A DNA stretch of 64,000 nucleotides from NCBI GenBank assembly GCA_015680685.1, contig MNCI01024892.1:657688-721687 (forward strand), in the 5' to 3' direction. The stretch's first letter is position 1; each line of letters opens with the position of its first letter. Of this stretch, positions 33,131 through 44,593 are shown one piece after another. A program made the position numbers and the translations under genes. The notes beneath the pieces were generated by a model. It did no database searches, was not told where the DNA came from, and was given only the letters and a program-made list of their open reading frames with translations. This DNA comes from Gnetum montanum (lineage: Eukaryota; Streptophyta; Gnetopsida; Gnetales; Gnetaceae).

Positions 33131-34170
33131 ATCATATCTATCCTAATCCTAGACCCTATGTATGTTTTCAAAAACAAAATCATCAAAAGGGACAAGGTAA
33201 AACTTAGGGTATAACATTATACACATGAAAATAAAAGAAAATAAAACTAAGCTTTATTTTACTATGTAAACACTCAAATCCATGTCATCCAAACGGGTTT
33301 GGACTATGTAAGCATAGTAACAATTCATAGTCTTGTTGCACAAGGAATGATAACTCTAAACATAAAGAGAAAAATGCACACTAACTTGAAGGATGAAGGA
33401 AAAACCTAGGGTGTGCATTCAATGGGCACTACTATTCCATCAACAATTTATTCTTTGACATGTAATTTAAACTTTTACCTTGCAAACTACAATGAAACTA
33501 CTAAAAAACTATTTTAAGTCTTCTCTCCTTAGCATGTTCCCATTTATCCTTGTTGGACATGTTAGATTTCTTTACCATGTAAGTAATAGTCAAATATGAT
33601 ATGCACTTTTACTTTAGCATAAATGATGGGTTGATATAATTTTTCTAGTTTTTTAAGATGAGGGATTTTTAACTTTTACTTGTATTTTACTTTAAAAATG
33701 CAAAAAAATAAATAAATGAGTAATAAATTCACATATCAAAGAAACCAAATACATCTCTAAAATACAAAGAAAAAAACAATTGGAAAATTAAATTATGTAA
33801 TAGATAACACTTCTTGAGTATGTATGATGTTCAGATTGGGCTTAAGGGGTGTAGTGCCTAATAGGCATTAGCCCCTTAATAATTCTTTTCAATCACATTT
33901 GGTATTCTTAGTTTTTCTAAGAAAATAAGATGCCATTATGTATGGGTGCAAAGTTATGCATTTCCATCTAAGATGCATAACCTTCTTCTAAAATGTTTTA
34001 TTTTTGGAAAAAAATACCATCATACTTAGGAGGATTGAAAGAAAACAAATCTATATCTAAGAATTTTTCATGTGTTAACATCATGTTGGACAACTTGCAT
34101 CATGATAGAAAATTATTACTAGATCACTCATCATCATTGTGTAAATCTTTTTGTTTCTAATTTTAATTTA
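33131..34170. other. Intergenic DNA with an imperfect hairpin
   Basis: About 1 kb of AT-rich DNA with no supported gene. 33842-33879 forms an imperfect inverted repeat (arms AAGGGGTGTAGTGCC and GGCATTAGCCCCTT around TAAT). It is the original flank of the E6 insertion and continues at 44594. Confidence 0.5.
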
Positions 34171-34175
34171 TAGTT

Positions 34176-34949
34176 TGATGAAACATCATCAGTGGGCTAC
34201 GTCAATGGGCATGCATCGACGCATCCTCGTAGACGCATATGCGTCAACGTGGTGTCTGTGTCCATAGCTTAGGGAAGTTCTTATAGTTTGTTTTCTCAAC
34301 AGTTAGAATATTTTCTAAGTATCTGTAGTAGGAGTCAAGAAGTGTACAAATCCTTATTTGAGCACTGATGTACTTGGATACTTCGGTGTGATGGTAATAA
34401 AGACAAACTTCTTGAATTACCTTGCAGCATTTGGAAATAGCTTAATGTTTAATTTCATGCAATCTATTATTCATGCAATTTACTTCAATGTCTTTAGTTA
34501 ATGAAATAAGATTATTTAATATGCATAAGTACATTCACCTCAAACATAATGTTAACACTTGGTAATCCCAGTAGTGCTATCACTTGATAACCCAGTGACA
34601 TTATAACGTGTTCAGGATGTGTATGGTAGGTGGGACAGGATGCTTATGTTAGGAAATAGCTTAAGAAATTAGATATTTTATTAGACTAATTAATATTTAA
34701 TTACTTTGTTTTACAGTTAGGATAAAATAGATACAAAATATAAAATTATACAAATCATGTGCCATGGTTACACTTAACCATATGCATTCACTGATATAAG
34801 TGGAACCAAGAAAACAATGATCATGTCCCTAGAATCATTATCCTAGATGATGTGCACTTAGAGAGTTAAAGTCTATATAACTTGACCAAATTGAGCATGA
34901 ATGCTTGTAATTTGTATGGTTGGGCATAGGGTATACTTGCCACTCATCC
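34176..34949 (+). repeat. E6 5' LTR (TATA region deleted)
   Basis: About 774 bp, TGATGAAACATC to CACTCATCC. Compared with its 3' partner it lacks 48 bp equivalent to 43856-43903, which contain the TATA box. The deletion is flanked by GTC on both sides. 34232-34245 is a perfect palindrome, GACGCATATGCGTC. Confidence 0.88.
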
Positions 34950-34950
34950 T

Positions 34951-34968
34951 TGGCACTGTTGTTGGGGA
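34951..34968 (+). promoter_or_regulatory. E6 primer-binding site (tRNA-Asp type)
   Basis: TGGCACTGTTGTTGGGGA, the same sequence as the E3 site, one base inside the LTR. Confidence 0.8.
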
Positions 34969-35098
34969 CTTTAGTTTGCTAGGTGTGCTACCTAGGAAGT
35001 TAGTGAAATCATTCAATGGCATTGTAATAGATCCTAAATTCAAAATCATTAATACAAATAATAATGACACAAGCACACTATTTTACTTAAGAACTAAC

Positions 35099-36900
35099 AT
35101 GGGTTCTTCTCATAGGGGAGACTCTCTGCCACCGTTCATGAGTGAATCCAATCAAAAATTATAAGAAGGCCACAAGATGCCAATGTCCTAATAGTTTGAG
35201 GTGGTCTATACTCATCCGAATGAGTATCCTCTAGGTTTTACCTTCATCCTACATCAAGATGAGCAGTTGTAGTGGAGGGACATGGAAGGCAACATCCTAT
35301 TGCCTTCCAACCAATCTATTCCTACAATGCTCTTAAATAATATTATTAGGTTGGAAATTGTTAAACTCAATTCTAAGTATGAGTTGCAAGATCATGCCTA
35401 TGGGGCTTATCATCCCACCGAGGCACTATAAAAGAAAGATTGATTAATGGAAGCATGCTATGAGGCCTCAAAAAGCAAAAAGGGCCCTACCCACTTGTCT
35501 AGGTAGACACATAAAAAAGGGGAGGACTTCTTTTCAAGGAGACCTAAATACATTGATTCTCCTCCTCTCTTTGATGAGGAGGCCCTTAACCAATGAATAC
35601 AATCAACTGTAACCAACCTTGGTTTTGGGAATAATGGATCCCACAATTAGAGAGCCTTGAAAGGGGGTAGCCAGGGTAGGAATGAGGACAAGCACCAAGA
35701 CAAAGACAAACATGATGATCATTGTAGGAACCAAAGAAGAGGAAGTAGCATGCATTGTATTGATGGTGGCTCCCCTTCTTTTTCACCTTCCTCATCCTCA
35801 TCGTCTTTCTCCTCCAACTGTAATAAGGATTATGATGGAGGTGAATGATGGGGGTGGACAATTAAGAGAGGATCATCACAAAGAAGGGATAGTAGGGATC
35901 ATCATAGGCATCATGGCTATGAAAGGGGCCACTAAAATTGCTATGACTATGATGATAAGAAACATGTTAAACATTATAGAGGCTGTAAGGATCCCAACAA
36001 GGCATGTGAAGGACAACAAAATCAAATGGTTTGATATGAATAATATTTCCAAGTTCAGAGAGGAATATAATTTAGATCTAGAAAATCACCTATAGGTCTT
36101 CCATGATGTCTGTGCCTTACAGAATGTGAAAAAATGAGTGGAAAAAGTTGAAGCTATTTCGTAGGAGACTCATCAAGGAAGCTAAAAGTTGGTACTTGTC
36201 CTTGGAATTGAAATCCATTTAGAGGTGTAATAAAATGCTTAAATTGTTCAATGATAAATATTAGATGTACTCTCAGGTGTTCAACTTAGGGAGATCCAAG
36301 GATGGAAATAAGAAACTCATGAATCTTTGGATGTGGCCATGGGTAGGTACTACTCCTTGTTGCACCAATACCTAGGCCATGGTTATTCTTAAAGAGATTA
36401 GCTATACCACATAATAGATGGAATCTAAACTAAAACTAGGAGAAATCTTGGGGTTTATGCCCAACGAAGGCTCTTAGAGTTAAGGACTCATTAGATCCAA
36501 AGGCTAATTAAGAAAGTGGTTAAGGAGAAAGGTGAGCTGAAAAAGAGAGAAAGTGTAGAAGAGTACAACACAAATCCCTCTCTCTATAAGAGAAAGGTCT
36601 GTTTCTATGACAATGAGGAGGAGGCACCACTTGATGAAGTGGGGCAATGAAAAACCTTGTCAATCCAAAAATCTTTCTCTAAAATATCAACCAAGTTTAA
36701 CAAAATGTGGGGCTCCTTGGATGAAAGATTCCAAACTTCTCTAAGAATTACTAAGGAGAATAGAGACAAAGGAGGTAGTGAATGGGATAGAAGGAAGAAA
36801 AAGAAAGTTGAACGTGCCCATCATAAGGGTAAGGGAAAATTTGTTGCAATAAAAGAGGATGTAGATTTCAAAATAGACGATGATGGGTATGACATCTATT
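35099..36900 (+). pseudogene. E6 gag
   Basis: The start ATG at 35099 encodes MGSSHRGDSLPPFMSESNQK and is then interrupted. The N-terminal block (35200-35440) is followed by a Lys/Asp/His-rich linker with an open stretch 35657-36095. The core has IKWFDMNNISKF, YNLDLENHL, SWYLSLELKSI-like and LHQYLGHGYS-like blocks around 36050-36400. The final open stretch 36657-36902 reads MWGSLDERFQTSLRITKE, RRKKKKVERAHHKGKGK and a stop after YDIY, inside what should be the zinc knuckle. Confidence 0.78.
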
Positions 36901-37640
36901 AGTAGGGATGTTGCCTGATTGTATCACACTTGCAGGAATCTGGGGTGTATGCATTAAATCCAAAATTAGCCAAACAGTAAACACTTAGGAGGTTTGCCTT
37001 ATCCCCAAGGCAACTATTGGCAGTTCCACCAAAAAGCCTATTATCCAAGTGAAGCACCACCTCAACCTCATGAGTACTATCAATAGTGGCAACACCCATA
37101 GTCATGGAGGATGCTACCACCAAGGTAGTAGTACCCTTACTACCAACCTAATCCTTATGGGTATTACGTTTAGCAGCTCATCTTGCCACATGAATCTTCC
37201 AATCATGCTTCCTTCCAATACCACTACTACCCTTCTAATTATTACAAAGCACCATCTCCAAGGGGGAAGTCCCCATTTCTTTATCATCCTCATCATCCTT
37301 CCACTTCTGCACCTCCATCATCAACCACTTTGCCACCTACTCCACCTATGCAGGGTGGGATCCCAACATAGCCACAGTAGAGACACATTACAAGGGTTGT
37401 AAACATATAGTTGGCTTCTCAATTGAGTGGTTCTGAATTAAGACCTCATAAGAGACTATTCTTTAGAACCAAAAGTTCCCCAAATTCCTCACAAACATCT
37501 ATATTTGTGAGCCCTACTTCTACATCCTCTACAGTATCCATCAAGCCTCCTTCAAACTAAAGCACTTTCCAATTGCATACCACCATGTTGACCCATGTGG
37601 TTACTAATTGGATGAAGGCTAGTCATCTTCCTAGGAAGAG
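36901..37640 (+). pseudogene. E6 gag C-terminal Pro/Ser/His-rich linker
   Basis: Low-complexity Tyr/Pro/Ser/His-rich coding remnant equivalent to 9961-10560 of E2, with short open stretches at 37049-37402. It connects the knuckle region to protease; no motif gives a function. Confidence 0.55.
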
Positions 37641-38320
37641 ATCTAATCCTAGGAGTCCCCTTATCTATTTATAGATTGTTAGAAACAAACCTTGTAAATC
37701 TCTTTTGGACTCAAGTTCGAGAGTCAATTTGGTTTCACATGAGATGTACAAAGCCTAAAACCTAGCTTCACTAAAAGAGAGTAATATAAGGCTGGAATTG
37801 GTAGACCAATACATCATTGTTCCTTTGGGATTGGTTAAGGACATTATGACCACCATTTATGAGTGGTCTTATCCTGTTGATTTCCTAGTTATTAATGTAG
37901 AGAACAATAGGGGGACTTTCCTATTATTATGGGAAGGGGATGGCTGAGTACTATAGATGCATAGTTGGGGATAAGAGATATCTCCCTAGAAATTTCTAGG
38001 AAGAATGAATTACATAAAATAGAGAAAAGAAAGTTCCATGCATCATGTATAGTGATATAGAGTGCCACTACGTGCATAATCTATGGTCCATAAAGAGCAT
38101 ATCACCTTCTACATGCAGATAGTGTGCTAATGTCACAACAATTCAAATGTGCTTATACGTAGTAGTCACTAAGTAAGAGGGCACTTAGTGGCTAACAACT
38201 GAAAGGGAGGCTGAATAAGCAATATGCATGGAACTAGTCAAGAGTCTTACAAATTCTTATCTAGAAAGCATGGCTCAAGTGAGGCTGGTTGTTGACCACC
38301 ATACGTAAGGGGTAGAAACT
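37641..38320 (+). pseudogene. E6 aspartic protease and broken linker
   Basis: SPLIYLXIVRNKPCKSLLDS (37655-37715) and then SRVNLVSHEMYKA give the protease start, with the catalytic LLDS-S/R pattern damaged. Later come IVPLGLVKDIMTTIYEWSYP (37810-37870) and GRGWLSTIDA (37935-37965). After about 38280 the homology to the linker ends and integrase follows directly. Confidence 0.7.
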
Positions 38321-38660
38321 ATGACCATCTATGACTATTCATCATCTATGGTAGCCTAGTTTGTACAACCAAGTGTGGTAAATAGATTTGGTGTTCCATG
38401 TGCATAAATTTCTAATAATGGAACACATTCAATGAATAAAGTGCACAAGTCACATACCACAGAACATTATGACCCTAAGATTTGAAAGGAAAAATTGCAA
38501 CAAAATGATAAGGTGCCCTACCTAAACCCCACACACGTGCCTCAACACACAAACTTTCAAACATTATGGAAGGGGCATTACATTAATCATAACACCTTTC
38601 CACCTAGGGCCATGCCATATACTATCCTGACATCTTGCATAAAATAATTATGGCCAAAAC
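38321..38660 (+). pseudogene. E6 integrase remnant
   Basis: It enters the core at VVNRFGVPCA (38370-38400), then ISNNGTH, where the second catalytic Asp has become Asn. The Glu-containing region is missing: the frame passes directly to KVPYLNPTHVPQ and FQTLWKG (38510-38580), the C-terminal GPY-type domain. Cannot be active. Confidence 0.75.
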
Positions 38661-40600
38661 CTAGCAATGTAAGCCTTTTCTTAAATCCCCTAATAGGCTT
38701 GCAAGCTTAATCCTTCGGATCTCCCCTTTTAACTTAGTCATAGGGAAGATGGCCATTAATGCTAGGATCTTATAAAGTGTCTCCTAGGTTTTTAAATTTT
38801 TTGTTTTACACCATTTTTAGTATGTTTTCCATTTTCTTGAGTCTTTTCTAATTTTTCTATATTTTACCTTATTTTGGTTATTTGAATTTCTCTTATGTCT
38901 CTTCATTTTTTCCTTATTTCCATTAGGACTTGGTGCAAGCTACAACTACTATTGATAGTGGTTTAAAGTTTATCAATTATTTGAGTGCAAATGGCTAGAT
39001 TTCATTTGGAATTTTAACATTTACTAATGGAGCATTGATTCTTTTCATGTAAATAGGAAATGAGACCACGTCATGCATCACTCCACTCAACTCTATGATG
39101 CTTCCTCATTTTGTAAATATAAGTTTCATTATTAATAAAAACTTATAATGAAATAGTGACCTTTATACTTTTCAAATGTGAGATGAATTAAGTGGATGGA
39201 CAAGGGTGTGACTTCAAAGGGATTTGTCACTTTTGTACTTGCCTACCATTTGAGTTACATGAATGTTTCCATGGACTTCTCACCATTCTACTATCAACTA
39301 ATCATAGGAAGCAAAGTCTTTGCATGACATGGTTCCCATCCCAAAAAATAAAAAAAATCATGGGAATTCAAAGCACACCCATTAGACACAATAATGGGAT
39401 ACAAGCACTAGTTATGGGGCTAGAAAGACATGTTACCCATGCTTGAAGGCACCCCTCTAACTAAGGCTCTCTTCACTTCCTGCTTCTCTTTTCTTCTTCT
39501 TTAGGGATGATGAGTGGTCTATGGGGATGCTCTTATTTCTTGGAAGGTGGAATGGTCTAAGTGTCAATGCAAAGTTACTAGAAGTGAATGGTCTTAATTT
39601 AGACTAATCAAGAAAGTTCTTAGATCATAATTAATCACATCTTCCATAAGGGACTTCATGTGACCATCATGAGGAACTCCATTCCATGTTCTCTCTCATC
39701 CACCACTACTTTTCAATAATCATCTTACTACCTCTTTTCATGATTGTTTTGATGAGTTCATTAGTAAATGATTAATATTCTTTAATGACTTCCTTTGTGA
39801 TTTGGTTTTTAACAATCGACAACCATTAATCATCTATGGGGTCCATGGACTCCACGGTTTGAGGACATGCAAGGGCATTAAGGGCATAAGCTTCCTATGG
39901 GAAGGATCCACTTACATACTCCTTGGTTGGGATGGTTAAACTCCTTATCACTTAGCCATATTGCTTTTAGAAATCTCATGTTTTTCACCATGATGCATCC
40001 AATTTTTCACTCCTTGATTAATAATCTTTGAATCAAATCTCCTTCTTTGTACAAATTCTAAGCCTCTTCAAGCATTTCCTAGTATTCTAGGCTTCTTTGC
40101 TTCCTCCAAACTCTAATTTCATTCAACTACTCCTTATTTTTACTTAGTTTTTAAAAATGAAAAATTTTGTCTTATGGATGCATCAATGCATCTTCATTGA
40201 TGCATGACAAAAAGCCTATAAATAGCATCAAGGACTTACCTATTTTTCACATTTTCCATTCAACGCCCAAGGAGTTTTGTAATTTTTTGAGCCCAAAGCC
40301 TTCCTATGCCCATAACCTATGAACTGTTTAGTGAATTTACTCTGTTCTTCAATCCTACAACTATTAGAGATGAGCTTTATGTCATGGGAGCCAAAAACCT
40401 TAGGTTATTGCTGGAGATTTTTTTGAAATTTTTCAAATTCACACAAGGCTTAACTAATAAAATAATATTAAAAGCCACTAACTTATGAAAGTTAAACCTT
40501 CCTAATGAACTCTAGTAGCTATCCTAATAAAATAATATTAAAATAATAAATTTTCCATAATCACAACATAGCCTAAGTGTAACTAATCAAAGGAGACAAG
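38661..40600 (+). other. E6 3' region before the accessory ORF
   Basis: About 1.9 kb, mostly AT-rich and non-coding. 39180-39500 is conserved with 23990-24320 of E2 and, in reverse, with E1, E3 and E9. Nothing coding is supported. It ends at the splice donor at 40601. Confidence 0.5.
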
Positions 40601-40658
40601 GTATCAAACTATCTAAGTTACACATCCAACGCTATCTTTGGCTATGTTGTGATTGCAA
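40601..40658 (+). other. Putative intron before the E6 accessory ORF (decayed acceptor)
   Basis: 58 nt. The donor is GACAAG|GTATCAAAC and the end is GTGATTGCAA, with AA in place of the AG seen in E8 (GTGATTGCAG) and E9. Position and length match the other elements. Confidence 0.55.
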
Positions 40659-43560
40659 ACGTCACCTAGACCAAGGGACAAATGCCAATAGGAGGGAGGA
40701 CCATCCCAACCAAGGGAAAAGCAACCTAGAGGAGGAAGGGGCTAACAATAGTAGCAACGCTAAGAGGAAGCAGCATAGACTTATGCAACAGGACCTCTTT
40801 TGGAGGAGCCTAAAGTAGAATCTGTTTGAGAGATTCCCACTACTAAAATAGGGCAATTGCAATGAGACGAGGTGCTTGGCCCTAGACCAAACTTAGAAGT
40901 CATCTTGAAGGAAGCCTACCTAAAGCAAATAAATTCCAATAAGGTTAAAGGTTTAGTTCTTCAAGAACTTAACTTTGGTTCTTTCTTGGAATTCACACTA
41001 GAAGAAGTCAGAACAAAACTTGAAAGTTCTCCCATGTGACCTATCCTTATCTCTAGTGGAGAATAGTACATAGGGGAAATGTACCTCTTTTCGAATAATA
41101 GGCAAGCCAATGTCATGGTGAAAATAAAGGACATCAGTATGTCCTACTATATGGAGGCCATTACAAAGGCCCTCAGGTTGCCAGATACTGAGGCAACCTT
41201 AGTAAAGATCTCAACATAGGCAGACCTTGAGGTGAAAAAAATGGGTCTAGCAATGCTATGAAGTGGATCATAAGAAGTATAGTGCACTCACCAAGGTAGA
41301 GAGGATATACTTCAAAATAATGGCATACCACCTTAACCCAATGATGAGGCCGAGCAAAGTCACCACTTTCTCTGCCCATGCATGTATCACTCTAAGCGGT
41401 AAATTCTTAGACAACCTTCTGCATCTCATAATCCTTGAAATGGAGGAATGTTTCAAAGTGAATGAGCATGGGAGGAAGACACTCCTCTTTCTGTGCCTAA
41501 TCTACAAATTGTGCAAAAGTGGAGGCATATCCTGGTATGCTAATGACATCCTTCATCATGCTCCTACTACCTCTTGATAGGAGATGATGAAGGATAACTC
41601 TTCTACAAGGCTACAAGAATAGGAGCAGCCACCATCGCCACCTAATCATGAAGAAAAAATTCTAGAGGCTCACATTTCCATTAAGCACATGCGCAAGCTT
41701 TGTGAGCAACTCTTACAGTAGTAGCAGGGAAGATTGAGTGGTGGTAACCCATTAGCCTATCGACTAGCTATGAGCCATTTGAATGAGGTAACTAGAACCA
41801 TTAATTGGCTAGAGGAGACTATGTCATTATTTTCTATCCAAAGCATGTAGGTGCCCACAAGGTAAAATCATAGCACTTAGGAAGTGATGGTTTCCCTCTT
41901 AGGATAACAATAATTCCCAAAAATTCTTGATGTGCTTGGAGGAGGATGAGGGGGCAACTATCTTGGTGATGCAGCACCAAGGGTAGAAAATAGTAGTGGA
42001 GGTGGTGGCTAACCATGTTGTAGAGGCACTAAAAGATCTTGTGGCATCTATGCTTGATATTACTACACTTAGGAATGTGAAAACATCTGCAAGAGCAGTG
42101 AGTGGAAAACTAAGTGCAGCCTAGTACAAGGATGTGCTGGACCAAATAGTGGAAACTAGGGAATTACTTTTGGAGATCTTAGATCTCCTAGATATCATCA
42201 TTGCAACTCATTTGGAAGTGCTAAAGGCTAGGGGCAAGCTCATCATTGTCAATGCCTAATTTGAGGTAGCGACATCTGAGAATCAATGATTGGCTACCGA
42301 GGTTACGATGTTGAAAACCTAACTAGCTAATCCCATCACGCTTAGCCAAGCCATAACAAGAGATGAAGCTTTTCTACATTTTCAACATAAAATTTAAGAG
42401 GCTAAGCACATAAAGGAGATGATGGTCTTCAACCAGTCCTTAGTAGAGGCCATGACCTATAACATCGAAAAGGACTTGTTAGAGATCTACAAGGAAAATG
42501 TGGTTTTGACTAAAGAGAATCATCTCCTGCGAAAATGTTGAGATCCAAAATGACCAAAAGGTAGAATTCTTGTGATAGTAGTAGGAGCATCTTGCCAAGG
42601 TAATCATGGACTTAAGGAGGTTGGTTGCTAAAAAAAATTCTCTCGATGAAGGAAGTCCAAGTTCTTTGATAAAAATTGACCACTGAGATAACCTTGTAGA
42701 AAAATGAGGCCCTAAAGTTTGAGCATGTTAAAAATCACTACAAGGACTAGATTAAGGTTCTCAAAGAATTCAATGAGAAAGAAATCTAGCAAAGATGAAT
42801 GAGGTCCTCCAACAACTCCAACAAGGAGGCAACATGTGGTAGCCCATCTCTGGTATGCAAACTTTAAGGAGGCAACATGTGGCAACCCATCTCTAGTATG
42901 CAACATGTAGAAATCCACTTTAAGAAGTTGTAGATTAAGGAGATGATCGAATAAATGGAGTTAGCCAATCTCTGGTATGGAAAATTTGCAATGCTAACTA
43001 TTGAAAGGCTAAGGTCAGAACTTGAAAAGTAAGTGGCTAGCTCGTACCTCTTGTACAAAGTAGATTTCAAGCATCATAAGGAAACAAAGAAAAAGTTGGA
43101 GATAGCTAATGTAGAGCTTGAAGTTCTTCAGATGTTCTTCATAAATCAACAATCCATTGCAAAGAACTTGGCCAAAAGGATGAATGACTACTAGGAGCTG
43201 CAAAATGCTATCAGAGCATTCGACATCGAACATAAATAATTTGCTACCTAGTTCATCAACGTTAAGGAGTTGTTCTTGACCATACCCTATCCATGGGATA
43301 TTCCTATACTAACTTACATTAATGATGTTGCATGAACTATGTATGATCCCCAATCTAAGAAGGAGAAGGTGAAAGCACTACAAGATGCTTTTCATCTTCC
43401 ACCAGGCATTACAGCTATAGTAGGATAGCTACAACTGCCTCAGCCTCAACCACCATGTGCACCAAAGGCAAGGGAAGATTCTTTAGTACCCCCTAGAGCC
43501 TCCACCTCCTAGGACCATTTGATCTTCTTCTCCTTTTTGGCCATCAAAGGAGTCTAGCTA
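40659..43560 (+). pseudogene. E6 long accessory ORF downstream of integrase
   Basis: About 2.9 kb of decayed coding sequence, unlike gag or pol. The N-terminal part is Pro/Arg/Gly-rich (40660-40760). A domain follows with PNLEVILKEAYLKQINSNK, LEFTLEEVRTKLE and AITKALRLPDTEA, then an open 104-codon block at 41263-41577. That block carries VERIYFKIMAYHLNPMMRPS and ends LFLCLIYKLCKSGGI. The last motif resembles plant retrotransposon-associated proteins of unknown role whose domain ends in P-S/C-L-I-x-x-L-C-x-x-x-G-V; I offer this only as a possible match. The remainder (41600-43350) is Glu/Lys/Leu/Ser-rich, probably helical. Its last 400 bp is shared with E5. There are about two dozen stops. Function unknown; an env-like position. 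Confidence 0.6.
42823..42903 (+). repeat. 38-bp direct duplication inside the accessory ORF
   Basis: 42823-42860 and 42866-42903 are nearly identical, with a period of 43 bp, which is not a multiple of three and breaks the frame. A recent local slippage or repair event. Confidence 0.75.
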
Positions 43561-43762
43561 CCAAATTTAGTAAAGGTGTTCAATTTTATTTTCATGAACA
43601 CCTATTTTAGTAAAACATTGTTAATTCGTACACTTGGGCACTTAGTGTTAGCTTTTTTTCTATTAGTCAGTCAATCAATGTTTCATACCTTCCCAATTTT
43701 GTAAGAAGCTTGATCCTCATTTTGTTCACTCGAGGACAAGTTTACAGTCAATCATGGACGTA

Positions 43763-44588
43763 TGATGAAACATCATCAGTGGGCAACATTGATGGACATG
43801 CATTGTCACATGATTTGATGTGTTGACACATATGTGTTTACATGGCATCTATGTCTACCTATATAAATGTGCACACCCATCACATTTATGGCACTATTAA
43901 GTCTATAGCTTAGGGAAGTTCTGCAATTTTTTTTCTCAATGGTTAGAATATTTTCTAAGGGTTTGCATTAGGAATCAAGAAGTGTACGAATCCTTATTTG
44001 AACATTGATGTACTTAGAAACTTTGGTGTGATAGCAAGAAAGATAAACTTCTTGAAATATCTTGTAGCATTTGGAAATAGCTTAATGTTTACTTTCATGC
44101 ACTCTGTTATTCATGTAATTTACTTCAATTTATTTAGTTAATTAAATAAGATTAATTAATACACATAAGTGCAATCACCTTAAACATAATGTTAATGCTT
44201 TGTAATCCCAGTAGTGCTAGCACTTGGTAACCCAACAGCATTATAATGTGTTCAGGATGTATACGATAGGTGGGACCATATGCTTATGTTAGGAAATAGC
44301 TTAAGATATTAGATAGTTTATTAGATTAATTAATACTTAATTACTTTGTTTTACACTTAGGATAAAATAGATAAAAATATAAAATTATACAAATCCTATG
44401 CATTGATTAAACTTAACCATATGCTTGCACTAATACAAGTGGAACCAAGAAGACAAGGATTGCATCCTTAGATTCACTATCCTAGATGGCGTGCACTTAG
44501 AGAGCTAAAGTCTATGGGATTTGACCGGATTATGTGTGAACACTTGTAACTTGTATGGTTGGGCATAGGGTATACTTGTCTCTTAGCA
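43763..44588 (+). repeat. E6 3' LTR
   Basis: About 826 bp. It retains the TATA box CTATATAAAT (43859-43868) that the 5' copy lost, and an ACACATATGTGT palindrome at 43826-43837 in place of the 14-bp palindrome of the 5' LTR. It is preceded by a decayed polypurine tract ATCATGGACGTA (43751-43762). Confidence 0.88.
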
Positions 44589-44593
44589 TAGTT

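Larger units (their letters stand above)
34176..44588 (+). mobile_element. E6: Ty3/gypsy element lacking RT-RNase H but with a long spliced accessory ORF
   Basis: 10,413 bp with LTRs at 34176-34949 and 43763-44588 and a perfect target duplication TAGTT (34171-34175, 44589-44593). Order: LTR, primer site, gag, protease, integrase fragment, 3' region with intron, accessory ORF, LTR. Near 38320 the protease-proximal sequence jumps directly to the integrase core, so RT, RNase H and the first half of integrase are gone. It must have been mobilised in trans if it moved after this deletion. Confidence 0.9.
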
